Positions 22,550 through 35,461 of a stretch of 64,000 nucleotides of DNA are shown piece by piece (within the stretch, counting starts at the first letter, position 1; each line of letters opens with the position of its first letter). Origin of the DNA: Apodospora peruviana (taxonomy: Eukaryota; Ascomycota; Sordariomycetes; Sordariales; Lasiosphaeriaceae); assembly GCA_033439685.1 (NCBI GenBank), contig JAUEDM010000001.1, forward strand, positions 2,356,001 through 2,420,000, in the 5' to 3' direction. The notes beneath the pieces were generated by a model. That model saw only the letters and a list, made by a program, of their open reading frames with translations, ran no database searches and was not told the DNA's origin. The position numbers were made by a program, and so were the translations under genes.

Positions 22550-25091
22550 TTACACGGCAATCGTGACATTCTTCCTCGAGTCAGCTTCCTCAAGCTGGAA
22601 GCCAAAAACCAGCCTGTAGAGCTCTCTTAGAAACCCGTACTGGCCTGATCGCACCATCATCCACCCAACGCTCTTGGCGATGTCGGTGGCATGAACCCGC
22701 TTGCCTCGAGCTGGTAGACTGGCGGAAGCCCGGAACGCGGAATCTGCCAGCACGAGATTCTTGTAGTTTTGCAGTAATGTGGCATGGCTGGGTAGGGAGC
22801 CAAAAGAGCCTGTAGGTAAGCTCTTGACGAAGGCTTGTAACGATGCAGCTCCCCCAACACCATCGGCGGCGGCGGCATCGCGGCTAAACCCAATATTCAT
22901 GGCTGCTTTAACAATCAGGGTCTTTATGCGCGTGATGTTGATGTCCTCGATCGCAGCCGTGGCGGTTGTGGCTGTGCTTGATGTGTGTTGGCTGCTTTGG
23001 CTATAGCTTGATAAATTCGAGGCACTGCTCGACCAACGACCTCGCTCTCGTTCGACTCCACGATCGCTTCGTGCGTCGGGCGCTCCTAGCACCAGAATGT
23101 TGGGCATCTGTGGGCTGGAGTCGGGTGATATAGGTGTGTCCTCAAATTCAGTGACTGGTGTCTCGGGAATAATGGGACGTTGTCGGGCGCGCTCATTCGG
23201 ACCATCAGTCAAGCTGCGAAGGCTTTCACGCTTCGAATGCATTGAAGCGCGACTGCCTGCGTTAGAGCGAGCAATCTCGGCTTGATGGCTGTTCGGCAGG
23301 CTCTGAAGGCTAAAGCCACTTCCTGGCGAGAAAAAGTTAACGTGACTTGGTCGAGGAGTTCCACGATCAGGCCGAATCTGTGTCCAGCCCTCGCGGAAGA
23401 TATCACAGAGCTCCCAGCACGCCTGAACTGCAGACCCGAGTAGCTCCTCGTCTGGGGCCTTTCCATCCCGCCGATTCTGTCGCAAGCTGAAGAGCATCTC
23501 GGCTAGAGACCAGCAGGCTCGGAGGAGCGAGTCTGTCTCCTCGGCCAAATCGCTGCGCTGTTTCATCAGTCGATGGCATAACGTGATGTAAAAATCTAAA
23601 GTTCGTTCTCTGAACGCCTCGGGGAGATTTCGGCTGTCTTGTGCGCTGTAGAGACTACAGGAAGATTGTTAGATTCAACTTCACAGGGACTAGGGCAAAA
23701 GTTCAAAACATACTGATTGTTGAGCTCAAAGCTCACTCTTAGTATGGAGTCCGCTACTTCATCCTGCTTCTGTCGTACGTCAAATAACGACTGGCAAAAA
23801 TCGCGACATAGGTCCAGATTGGTCCGAACATTGTGCGACTCGGTGATATCATTCCGGCTGTGGTAGAGGCGTTTGCAGAGCTTCCAACAGCTTTTCCATG
23901 CCTTCTCGTGAGCATCCGGTGTTCCAGAACTGTTGAATACCCGTTCTCGATGGATAGAGCTGAGATTAGCAAGTGTGTTGCATAGTGTCCAGCATTCTTC
24001 CAAGGCCATTGTTAGAGCCTTGACCTCGGACTCCTCAGTCGCGGAAGCGCTTGTTCCATAGTCATCGACGCTTTCGTATCCGTCTTCGCCATCGGCCTCG
24101 TGGGTCTCTGGTATTACTGTGGACATGGGTCAGAGATAAAATCCAACCAAACAAGACCCATATGTGCTTACACTCAAGGCTGCTTGACGTGCTGGCCCGT
24201 AACCTCGAGCCATCATTCGCGATAACATCTTCAAGCTTTTGGGCTTGAGGGGTTGGAGCGTCTATGCCGAAGGCCACCGGCTTCACGTTGGTGTTGACCA
24301 TCGGTGGAGCGAGACCCACAGTTGGAGGAGACTTTGACTTCTTCAAGATGTTAGCTGTTCGTCCTTGACTGCAGAGCGTGTCAGCGAGACGCTTACTACT
24401 GTCATAGACTGTTCGCTAGCTGGAGGGCTGACGGTACTGCTCTCCACGCTGCTAGCGCTCACGGAATTTGCGAGACTCGATTTGGAATGGTTGTCGTTTG
24501 ATTTCTAACAAGATCCAAGTTAACATGGTGGATTCTGGAACGCTGCAAACGAGACTATCCATACCCAGTTCTGAAAGTTCGGAGGCGCATGTATGACGGA
24601 GACAGCTTCGTCGCTTATGGATTTTCGTATGTGATCTGGTATGTTCGTCCGGAGCATCATCAGCTAGAACAGTTAGCAAGGTGACGAAGGGCGATTTCTG
24701 AATGGTATTCGACGAACCGAAGGATGTCTGGCGTTGTCTTCGGCATGCTCCTCAGCTAGGTCGTCCTCGATCTCGGTGGTCTCGGTTCCATTCGAGGTGA
24801 CGGGGGATGGGCCGACGATATCGCTGCTCGGGCTCATGAGGTGAGCCGAGCTAGGCCGCATGAAAGAGTTGGGCCGGAGCGATTGGGTATCGGAACCTGA
24901 AGAGGAACTGCGGACGAGAATGTCAATGGGCCAGGCCATCATCAAAGTTTAATCAGGAAGGGGACATACGCCATATATTGGGAAGGGAGGGCAGGGGACT
25001 CGGGACCAGATGAGAAAGACATTTCGGCGTGGGGTGAGTAGCCCGGAGGAATGGATCCAGTCGATGTTCTCAAGGGTGCCTCGAGAGCCAT
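22550..25091 (-). CDS. Fungal-specific protein, seven exons, 731 aa (probably DUF7624 family)
   Basis: No function is known to me; I believe it matches the fungal DUF7624 family, from memory. Exons as I read them are 25091-24970, 24907-24718, 24663-24565, 24504-24397, 24340-24172, 24116-23714 and 23654-22550. All phases agree. The intron between exons 4 and 5 is the least certain, because its acceptor AAG is weak. The start is the ATG opening MALEAPLRTSTGS. The N-terminal 230 residues are Ser/Pro-rich and disordered. From about residue 250 comes a helical domain with repeated Trp/Cys motifs: ALEECWTLCNTL, WKSCWKLCKRLYH, LDLCRDFC, LDFYITLCHRLM and ACWELCDIFREGW. A Ser-rich linker follows. The C-terminal helical segment (about 600-731) carries an SFGSLPSHATLLQNY motif. 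There are no membrane segments. Confidence 0.78.
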
Positions 25092-28000
25092 TGCGCTCGA
25101 CTCGGACCGGCTGCGTCTTCAAGGGCTTCCAGCCGGGGGTGTGCAATACCCAGCTGCTTGGCACCGAGATACACAGCTTGTAGATCGGGAGCTTGGGACA
25201 AGGGACTTGTACAGGTGACAATATGGTCCTGGACCCAAAGGGAATGTTATCGCGCAGTGGTAGTGGGAGAGGACAAGCAGCAGACGACACAGTATTGCTG
25301 CACGTGAGACCGACAAGCAAGCCGGGCGGCGTTGGTGGGTGCTCGTGGTGTCTGGCAAAGAGGCGCGCCAAATGAAGAGTCGTCTGGAAGGTCCAGGTCC
25401 TCGGCGCCTAAAGCTATGTTGAACGGCAGGTAAGAAGCGGAGAGAGTGGACTTGGACTAAGGAGAGTATGCTCTTAAGAGCAGACTCATGCGACTGATCC
25501 GATCTGCTCAGGTACTGGATGGGTCTTACGAGGCTGGACAAGGCGGCCTTTGGGCGTTTCCTCGTGCAGGCCGATGGATCGGTGTGCAGTGGGCGATGGA
25601 TGGGTTAGCAACGGGGACCACAGGGAAACCGAGGTGCGCGCCAAAGTCCCGGTCGATTCGGCGCTGAAGGCCGAGACAGCGACCAAAAGAGCAAGACAGA
25701 ATAACGATGGTGAAATGGTATGCGACCAAACAGCTCTTTCCAAGACGAGAGCTTCGACACGATAGGGCAGCGTGACAGTCAGCGCGGGGACGTGGTGCGT
25801 GGGCGGGATTTGCGACGACCTGGTTTGTCCGCGTGGTAATCCGTAAGGTAAGGTAGTCTGAGAAAAAGGTAGCAGTTCTCTCTGGGAAAAAAGGTAAGTG
25901 TGGAGTGGATGAGCGCGGCGGTGATTTGCTCGACCATCGAGGAGATCCGGAAGTGGCAGGCTGCCTGGGGTCAGTGAGCCTGGGACGGGGGCGGGAACTC
26001 GTTGGTCTTGTTCTGAACAGTCGGGAGAGGGGGACTACGACGCTGCGCTTAAGATGAAGCAGCCAAATGGGAAGCGGGAAGGCGGCAGCGGAGCCCCACC
26101 CGGCTGCTGTTCCAGACGGCCACCACCTTCCACCGTCCACCGCCGGTGCGCGTCTGGGACTATATCTCTCCAAGATTCCAAACAGGGAAAGCCCCAAACC
26201 ACCAACAGCCCGACCTGCAGCGCTGAGGTGCGACACCTCATATCGAGAGTTGCCATCCAGGTTGCCTGCCCGTGCTAGGTGCCCTGTAGACACAAGAGAC
26301 GTAGCAAAACGGAGTACAGCACACGCCGCCCTGTCGGTCCTGGACTTTTTCTGGACCAGGTGCCTTAACTACGACCTACGGATATGCTGCCACCACGCAT
26401 GGCTGAGGCCCGCGTAACTAATCCGTGGAACAATCATATGTACATATGAATCCTTCGTATGTCTGACCACGGGGTATCGAATTTAAACCGATCAAGAAGC
26501 GGATAAGGGATTCCCGAAGCCTAGCATTGGGAGCAATGAAGCCGGCGTGCCACTCTGTGAGTTTCTTTGGAGCTCCTCCGGCCTACACTGCCCATACACC
26601 TGGAAGCCCAGCTGCGATTGGATGTTGCCCTGGAAGCTATCCAGCAAAGTACAGAAGGCGATCATTGTGGCGCCCTGTCTCTCCTTATCTGTGCCGACGC
26701 CCTCTGTGGAATACTGGATCCTTCCCAGGTTGAGGTCCCTGCTTCCCCAACAGCCGCAAGCAGGAACCTGGGAACGAAACAGGGTACGAGGAAACAAAAA
26801 TGGGCTTCCTTGCTAGTCTTCAGAGTAAAATATCTGGAATTTTGGTCAGGCCAACTTGGTATCTCGGGACGGTGTGATTTACGAGGCCATCCTCCGGGGC
26901 ATCGAGTAGGAAAGTCGCAGCCACGTGTAGTTCTAGCCGGACGTGCAGAGGTCGAGACGCTGGTGCCCTCGAGCTTCAAAAAGAAAGTTGAAAAAGGGCA
27001 AATTATGTTTCCTCGTCCTCCGGTGTATCCACACGGCCCCACAGATGCGCGTCTTGTTGTCTCACCCGCATCTTGAATCAAGCCAGCCAGTAACGCGACA
27101 GACAGAAAGCCCTCTCTACCGATGGGCTGCATGGAGATGACAGGCTTCGGCGCTTAACTTGCAGCTTGGGGAGGTGTAGTTCGCTTTGCCGACCAGTCAG
27201 AGCGCGCTGTTTCGCAAACCCCGCCTGCCCGAATTTCAGACTTTCTCGCGGGAGAACGGATGCCGTTGGAGCCTCCCAGGGCTGCTCGGTCCCCCGGTTC
27301 CCAGCTCGCTGGGGCGTTCGCCGCTTTTGGACCATGAAGAACGGAACGGAAATTCACACGTTATCTTTTTCATCTTGTGAATATGCTGACCGATTCCAAA
27401 TTCATGGGTTGCATGACCACAGTCTACGGACCACGGTCCCCGGTTGCCAATGGTGCCTTTGGTTGCTGGCCGGGCACAGACGAAGAACAGCTCGAAACAT
27501 CGGATATCGTTGGCAGTAGGTAAGGTGGGTGACACAGGGCGGTACCGAATTTTTCCTTGACGGCTCCGCGATGGCCCCCAAATGCTTAATGTCGCGTTGC
27601 AGATTGGGCTCCCCCGTATCTCGACGTCCCCTCAAACAGAGGGCTAATTATTGTGTTCACAACTTCCCGAACCCGAGAAAGGCTGATTCAAATTCGGGAA
27701 CATGTACGAGACACACACCAGATCGTTTTCGGGTGGTCAGAAATAATAAGTGACCGCTAGCTTTGCTGGGGAGACATCAGACAAATGTGCACCTGTGCGG
27801 ATCTGAAGTGTACTAGGTATCGTCAGCGTGCTTGGCAGCTATGACAACTTCATTTCGAGTTGTCATTTTACGATTTGCTGGCCGTGCTGGATGCTTGGGG
27901 CATCCTCGATCCACCTCGCATTTCCCACATGTGCATTCACCACAGTGCTTGGCCCCTTGTTGTAGTACGTAGTCATGAGATGGCGTCTATTGCCCCTTAC

Positions 28001-31000
28001 TCAAGAAGAGCAGCCAACGGTCCAACTTGACCGCCTTGCATCAACAGACGCGAAATGCGGGCTGCGGCCATTTTCGAGGGAACGATTCATTCCCGCAGTC
28101 GTCTGCACAGAGATGACAACAGACAGGAAAATCGTTGTCTGTGAGGTATTCCCGGCGTTGTGATTACAGGGTAGGTAAAGCTTGGGTAGGTATTTTTCGT
28201 GTTCGTTTATTTGATCCATCGCTCCGGCCAGGAGGTGATCAGGGTTGGCCTGTGGCTTTGAGAGTAGAATTCCCGACGATCTGGTCCCGGGCTTTTTAGC
28301 GTGTTTTGGCACGAGCTGGCGGTTCATCCTTCGGTCTCCGTCCACTTGAAGCACCTTGTAGGCTTGTCTTGTTGACTGTGACTCCTCCTGTCAGTCGTGT
28401 CAAAAGGAAGAAGACATGAAGTTACATCTTGCGCCTAGCTTCAAGCTCAGCTGCTGTACTGTGTATGGCTGCAGTTTTTTCGATGTGACCCAAAGGCTAG
28501 GTACAGTAGTTACCTAGGTCGGTCGTTCCTCGAGAGTCCAGTTTTGGGCCTTTTAGGACCATACCTCCAGATTGACTGGGGCCCCATGTACAAAGTTCCG
28601 CCATCCGAAAGGTGTTCACAGATGGCCGCCAGGGACAAGAGAAACGGCGAGGACAGGAGTGACAGTCCGGCCGTGTCCGAGCTCCAGATGTACCATGGAC
28701 CATGGTGAAGAGCCCAGCAAGTGGTCGATAACTCCGTCTCCACCCTCGTTTCTCAAGTGACCTCGGTATTCTGTATTACACGTGTACTCCGTGTAGGCAG
28801 GTAGGAAATCTGTATTTCGAAAGGGTGCGTCTTGGTCACTTGGCGTCAGATCGTCGCTCCTATACCCGTCGTCATGATATCCCCTAAGTAAGCTTGCTTG
28901 TGATATGTGATTACGCCCCAAGGTCCAAGGGCGGCCCTCATCTCAAACCTGGTCGTTGCTCTACGCACAGTTCTTCCGAATTTCATCCGCTTTGGTTGAG
29001 GGCAATGGAATCAAAACCTTGTTCCCACCGCTGGTAAATTGCTCTACAACTCCTCTTTCGTGCCTCCTTCCCACAGCCGCTGTGACCACCACTCGAACTA
29101 TCTCCTGTCCAGGGAGACTCGCGTCGCAATCTTGAACCAAAGAGATGGCCAATTTCTCAGAATCCATTCGGGGGCGCCATGGCCCAGGAGGTTGGGGTTC
29201 AAGGTTGATGGTCGTTTTTAGCGCGGCCTGAAGTTGAAAGCGGGCCTCGCAGACTTCCATGTCATGGGTCCTGGTCGAAGTCCAGGCGGGCACGTGCCAA
29301 GAAGGTCTTCAATGACATTGAGAGGATCCCCGCTACCTGGCACGCTAGCCCGGCTAGCCAGTGTATCCAAGGATCCTTGGTCGCTAGTGTCTTGGTCGTG
29401 TGAATTAAGCGCACACTGGTACGGTTTCCGTGAGGTTCAGATCCAAACATGAAAGGTCTCTGCAGATAGAAAAGAATGCGTAAGATTAGGTACATCCGTG
29501 CAGGATTCGTTCTGGAAGTTTTGCCGTGTGTTGCGTCGGTTTACGAATATCGCGTCAAGCTTGTTGGTGAGAGGTTGGTCAAACAGACGCACAGACATGG
29601 CCCATGTGGAAGTTCGATGCCCTCAACACCGGCAAACCGAACGCCATCCCCGGCCGCCCGCACCTTTGGAAGTCAGGTGACTTCTGGTAGGGCACAGAAC
29701 GGCCGCACACTGCAACACACCACACCTCGAGGACAACGGGAATTCGACGTGTACGTGGTCGAACTAATGCGGCTTACCACTGTCAAGGTAGGTAACCCGT
29801 GAACGCGAAAGGAGTGTGCAATTCGAGGTACTACTACTTTCCTATTTTGATCAACAATCGCGGTGTGTTGGAGTGATCGGATTTGGCTGCCACAGGACGA
29901 GAACCAACGACTTCTACGGATCTGTACTCGATACAGACGATACACATACGTGGCAGGCCAAGCGGCGGAACGGATGGCTTCATCGAGGCTTCACCGCTTC
30001 ATCTGGTCCCGAGGGACTGGAACCGCGCTCGCTTGGTATATATAATGTCCCGCAAACAACTGGACGTTGTGCATCTACCTATGTACACACTTCGTACAGC
30101 ATCAAATTTATGCGCCGGCTTCACTTTTCGTTTCAGGCTGGTGACTCCATTCCGGGTGCGCCCACCAACCTCCCGTTGCTTGTGACCGGGATAGATCCGT
30201 CGGCAAGAAGCTACCTAGGTACCTTAGGTAGCCAGGAATTGTTTCTTGCTTCTAGAAACCCCAGCCAGTCCCGATGAACGCCCTCGAAGTACAGTTCAGT
30301 TATGTTGGACCTCTTCAGTTTGAGCACGGAGTTGGTTGCCACACACAAATTTGGCAGTAAAGAACCAGGTGGAACGGGTTTCTTTAGGACATGGGAAGAC
30401 CGCCCGGTGCCTGTGACCGGACTTTGTGTGTCACCTCTAACGGTTCAAAGGTGGAAAATTCACTATCACCGAGCTTCACCGGGTCACGTATGACAGTCCT
30501 CCTCGTTTCTGCAGAGTTCATATATCCAAGATGACGACCGCGGTCTTCGTCATCCAACCCTCCCTTGGATTCCTGTTTCTGGTCCCCGCCAACGGTTGCA
30601 GTTGTCGGGCATCATTATGACCCCGAGATAAACCGACTGTACGGCGCAGAAATCATCCCAAGATGGGAACAGGCACGATGATGCGTCTCACAGTCAAGAA
30701 GGCGGCCTGATGTGTGTTCTGCGGCGTCAACGCTCACGAGGCTGGCAACCCCCTACTCTAACTCCGCGACGTATATGCAAGGTGCATGGTTGAATCTGGC
30801 ATGCGGGTCCTCAAACTGTGGCAGAATGACCAACTCATCAAGATACATACATTCGTCTTGGAATCTACACTGACCGATTGGACCGTCCGGAGTTCATCGT
30901 GCGGGAAGAGAAACCAGTCAAGCACGCCATCCAACCGCCAACAATACAGCAGAGCTCGCCAACTAAGCGAACAATCATCAGCTCAGCTCCATATACAAGC

Positions 31001-31625
31001 ACGTCACTGGCAGACAGCTCCGTCAGACGATGCAGCTAAAGATGCACTTCAAGATGCAAATATGTCAACGTCCAACTACATATACTGCATGCAATTCCTG
31101 TTCGCGTGATCCACCTAGATCAATGCCTAGTCGGCGGTGCGTCCGGCTCACGCGGCTCTATCTTGCCACGGAGGCAACCATGCGCGGAAAGGCGCTTGCT
31201 TGATGCCCAATATGAATGCCACCAAGATATCTTTTGCGCCATTCACATGATGCACCAAGACTGTGTGGAGACATCTGGGAGGGATTTGCGCTGCAATGGA
31301 CACAATCTTTATGCTGTTGGCCATCGAGCCACCGACCGCCAGTCCGTCCATCGTCCAGATCCAAGTCCCAGCCGTCTGAATGATCAGAATATGCAGACCG
31401 GTTATCAGCCTCCCGTTTGCCACCTAAACCAAAATAATCCCACGGCCATAATAACGCCCTGCAATGTGCCGTAACGCCGCCCTTGTCGAATAAACCATCA
31501 TAATTTTCTCGTGCCGGACAACAAGGCCCTCTTTCTATTGTTGCCTACTCCGAACGGGGAATCGGACCATCAGTCGCGGCTGTTTTCCAGATACCAGGAA
31601 CGAAACAGTCGAATGACACTTGTGG
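25092..31625. other. Gene-poor stretch, 6.5 kb
   Basis: The part next to 25092 (to about 26300) is pyrimidine-rich on the minus strand. It looks like a long promoter and 5' leader of the seven-exon gene. From 26.3 to 31.6 kb I recognise no gene, RNA or transposon. Two ACCTAGGT palindromes (28512-28519, 30213-30220) lie here. Confidence 0.5.
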
Positions 31626-32010
31626 TTAACGATTTTCAGCGCGAGACGCCAGGTCCAACTTCTTGACGTTGCGACCATCGGGCGTGTATCTAACGGGTGA
31701 GAAGTCAGCCAGGTCAAGCGCGAAACAAATACGTGCGTCACTATATTGGACACGCACTTTAGAAGCTTCTCGATCAAGTCGACGTGTGTCATCACCATCC
31801 GGCGGCAGCAGTACCGCTTGCAGCCAATCTGGTCGAGGGCATCACTGGCGGTCGATAACATGTCAGCATCAGAGCCACGGGCAGATTTTCTTCGGAGGGC
31901 CCATCGTTGACCTACCCGTCGTTGAGTCCCGAGTCGAGGAGCTTGACGTATTTCTCCCAGAGGTCGCCGGTGACCTTGCCACACGAGAAGCAGCGGATCG
32001 GGATAATCAT
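31626..32010 (-). CDS. rpb10: DNA-directed RNA polymerases I, II and III subunit Rpb10 (RPABC5)
   Basis: Rpb10 is a small zinc-binding subunit shared by nuclear RNA polymerases I, II and III; it helps assemble the Rpb3/Rpb11 platform. Three small exons, 32010-31916, 31844-31758 and 31689-31626, give 81 residues. Introns of 71 and 68 nt have GTAGGT...CAG and GTGCGT...TAG, and all phases agree. The protein starts [16 protein letters not shown], the family hallmark, with Cys7 and Cys10. The second zinc pair is Cys44-Cys45 in KRYCCRRM. The conserved [13 protein letters not shown] follows. The C-terminal tail (about 20 residues) is somewhat longer than in yeast, as in other filamentous fungi. It is divergent from utp17, with 427 bp between start codons. 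Confidence 0.96.
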
Positions 32011-32243
32011 TATGTCAACTTTTTGCGATCGATACGGAGGAAGATCGATGTGGGGCGTATGGTAGACCGAAAAGCGATATTTGGTAGATACTGTAGACGC
32101 CGGCGCAGTGTGGAAACCTTTGAAGTGTTTAAAGTGGTGAAAGTCTAATCGGCGCAAAAGAGTCTGTCGCAAAGTTGCCAAGACACGGACGTGACGGCCG
32201 TCGTCAAATCTTTGTCCCCAGAGCGCACGGTGATTGGGTGTAT

Positions 32244-32258
32244 CTTATCGATGATAAG
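32244..32258. promoter_or_regulatory. Inverted GATA pair in the rpb10/utp17 divergent promoter
   Basis: CTTATC-GAT-GATAAG is a perfect 6-bp inverted repeat with a 3-bp spacer. It sits about 235 bp before the rpb10 ATG and 180 bp before the utp17 ATG. HGATAR is the core bound by fungal GATA factors. Binding here is inferred only. Confidence 0.45.
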
Positions 32259-32437
32259 GAAGCTGCCCCACCGTAACTTTTTTGATGGTCTCCGCCAAAA
32301 TTTCTTTCCGCAAGCTCGGTCGGAGAGAGGGCCTACTGCGTAGAGGCGACCTCCAATTGAACCAAAGCTGTTTGACACCTGCGTGCATTGCCGGAATCAG
32401 AACGCCCTTTCCTTCAAATAATACACGGACTGTGACA

Positions 32438-35400
32438 ATGAGACCTCGACTAGACCCGAACGGCGAGACCGCCTCGTTAAAGAAACGGAAGCGGGAGCAA
32501 AAAGACGAAGCGAATGCACAGCTCAAGCGCCTGCGCTCCAAGTCCAAGTCGCAATCCCGTGCCAGCCTCGGAGAAGACGCCAACGCGAAGGATGCCGACA
32601 GCAACACTCGTTCCCATCTTGTGCCAGTACAGAATGTCGACGCCGACATCGAATTGCCCGACTCCTCGCTCCAGACCAGTCTCGAAGTTGCCCATGCGCC
32701 GCCGGCATGGAAGGTGTCGAGCCCGATGGGCGGGAGGATGCTAGACATAGACCCAATCTTTTCTTTAGATGAACGGTCAGTAGTCGTCAATTGTCTCTGG
32801 ACTGCGGTTTACTGATACGCAGTTAAGACATCTGATCCTTACCTACAACACCTCCATCCAAATATATTCGACCGACGACTCCTTGCTTGTTCGGAGAATC
32901 GCCCTTCCTATCACAGAGTCAAGGTCCGAAGATGGGGACGAGCTAGTATCTGCGCAAATAGTATCGTCAGTCCTGTCGAAGAGCTCCCCCGAGTATGTCT
33001 GGGTTGCCTGCTCGGACGGGCGGATTTGGCGGATCAACTGGATTTCAGGAGCCGGCGCCGACACGCCCTTTACCGTTAAGGCAAAGAAGGTCCTTGACGT
33101 GGTCGTCGAGTCTGTCGAGATTGACAGCGCTGCAGATGACGTACTTCTTGTGCTCCAGAAGCTGAAAAAGTCGTCGGCCCAGATCGTCGCCTACGACAGC
33201 AAGGCTTTGTCGGCCAGCAGCGGCAAGGTCTTCTACACATTTGATGAACATCCACAACTACTCCGATCTGTGGTAGGCGGCAAAGCGATTGTTGCTGCAG
33301 CGAAAGAGACATTGCATATCGGTGTGCTGAAGAGGAGAAAAGCTCCGAGCTCCCTTGGTGATCTTGAATACCGGTTCCACTCCTTCAATGTCTCCGATAT
33401 AATCACCTGCCTCGACGTTCGGGCCACTATGCAGATGACCAAGAAGGGAGGTTTGGAGATTCAGTCCCTAGATCTAGTTGTCGGTGGCGCCCGCGGAGCT
33501 ATCTATGTTTACAGCGACGTCCTCTCGAAACTACCCGCCGGCGAATCCACTTCACTAAAGGCCGCGCCGATACAGCCTCGAAAGTTTCACTGGCATCGGA
33601 GGGCTGTTCACAGTGTCAAGTGGTCCGAAGATGGTAAGGATCTCTCTCGAAATCAGTCGTACCGAGAGGCGCTAACAAGTCATCAGGAAACTATCTTATA
33701 TCCGGCGGATATGAAACAGTTCTCGTACTCTGGCAGTTGGATACAGGCAAGCAAGACTATTTGCCTCATTTGTCAGCCCCGATCGAGAACATCGTTGTTT
33801 CGCCCCGTGGGTCGTCATATGCGCTTCACCTCGATGACAATTCCACGATGGTGATCTCCACTGCGGAAATGACCCCGACAGCATACGTTTCCGGTATTCA
33901 GTCTCTCGTCCTGGGTGATGAAAAACGTGGTTCGAAAGAAAACCTGGTTCGTCGGGTGTGGAAGGCAGCTGATGAGATCTCAACGCCTCTGGTTGCGGTC
34001 ATCAGTCCTGTCAAGCCGTCGCAAATCTTCTTGTGCGTTGGTAATGGACAGCAGGCTGCGCTAGGAGGAGCAGAGCCATCTATGCCTCTACTGCAGTCAT
34101 TCGACATAACCTCGTTCCAGGGTGTTAGCAAACATGCCATTGCACGCACCAACCCAACTGACGCAAATATAACCAGCCAAGGTGCTCCGATTGTGGAACC
34201 GAGAGTCACAAAACTCGCCTTTTCTCAAGATGGGCAGTGGCTTGCTTCGGTGGATGAGTGGCAGCCGCCTGAGCGGGATACAGAAGCTTTCTTGACTGGT
34301 TCAAAGACTACGGGAGACCTCTCGAGAGAGAGACGCGAGATTTACTTGAAGTTCTGGCAAGCCGGTGACGACTCGAACTCCCTCGAGCTTGTTTCGCGCG
34401 TTAATGAGGCACACTATACCGACCGGCCGGAGTCGATATTTGATCTCGCAAGCGACCCAACATCTTCTCGTTTTGCCACACTGGGTAATGATGAAATGGT
34501 GCGGTTCTGGACTTCCAAATTACGCAAGAGGGATGGTCTCGCCGCTACAGGACCGGAGGGACAGCAACTTCGTACCTGGTCATGCTCGCGGGCTGTGGCG
34601 CTGCCTGCTTATGGACAGCAGGATGAGCTGATTGACTCATCGAGCAAAGCGTCTCGAAGTGGTGCATTGGCTTTCTCCGAAGATGGATCCATCCTGTTTG
34701 CAGCCTTTGGTCCGCCTTCGGAGGTCGTAGTCTTTGCTATCGACACCGAGACTGGCTCGTTACGCGATGTTGTGTCTGGTATGTTCCGGGGTAAAGTCCG
34801 GAGCATCAAGGCTCTATCATCATGTCTCATTATGCTTTCGGACGATCTGACTGTCTATGATATCGTGGCGGATGAGTTGCGCTATAGCTTCAGTCTCAAG
34901 GAGACGTCGGAAGTCGCAAAACGGCTGACCCAGATGACCGTGAATTACCAGTCACGCTGTTTTGCGCTTGTTGCACCTATCCCTGACGGCCAAGAAAAGA
35001 TGAGAAAGGGTGCGAAATCAGAACTTCTCGTATTTTCTACGGAATACCACGAGCCACAACTGGTGCAGACATTTCCCCAGGTGGTTACTGCAGTGGTTCC
35101 CGCCCCGTCGTCTGCTGGATTCGTCGTGGTAGATTCAGCAGCCCAGATCTGGTCTGTCACCGAAGGCACTGAGCAAGCGCCGATTCTCCAGCCGCTGGCC
35201 GACCTTGGGATCGACGCGGAGACCGGCGCGGAGGCTGAACCACAAGACCTCGTGCTGGATGAAGGCGAAGCCAGCGACGAGGAGATGCAAGATGCGGATG
35301 CGGATGTAGAGATGGAGGATTACGACATCCATCAGGCGGTCGTTGCGCCTCAGCGTCTCGCAGAGATATTTAATACTGCGCCGGCATTTGCGATGCCTCC

Positions 35401-35461
35401 GATTGAGGACATATTCTACCAGGTGGCTGCCTTGTTCTCTGCTAAGCCGGTCAAGGCATGA
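32438..35461 (+). CDS. utp17: U3 snoRNP component Utp17 (Nan1/WDR75 homologue)
   Basis: Utp17 is a WD-repeat protein of the t-UTP/UtpA complex. It acts in the nucleolus on early 18S rRNA processing and rDNA transcription. Exons are 32438-32775, 32828-33633 and 33687-35461, giving 972 residues. Introns of 52 and 53 nt (GTCAGT...AAG, GTAAGG...CAG) were fixed by phase and by the restored FSLDERHLIL and WSEDGNYLISGG strands. The N-terminus is basic (KKRKREQK, a likely nuclear/nucleolar signal). WD-like repeats follow, for example HRRAVHSVKWSEDG and YETVLVLWQLDTGK, then a long second beta-propeller region. The C-terminus has an acidic run (about 915-940). The length fits fungal Utp17 (about 900-1000). 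The first acceptor could be the CAG six bases upstream, but that reading meets a stop. Confidence 0.9.

Noticed and set aside
25526..26293. Minus-strand frame of 255 codons
   Set aside because: The Ser/Arg/Pro-rich translation of a pyrimidine-rich region is more likely the promoter and 5' leader of the 22550-25091 gene.
28961..29293. Minus-strand frame of 110 codons (contains MDSEKLAISLVQDCD)
   Set aside because: Codon use is moderate, but there is no family match, no clear splice partners and a doubtful start; left out pending transcript evidence.
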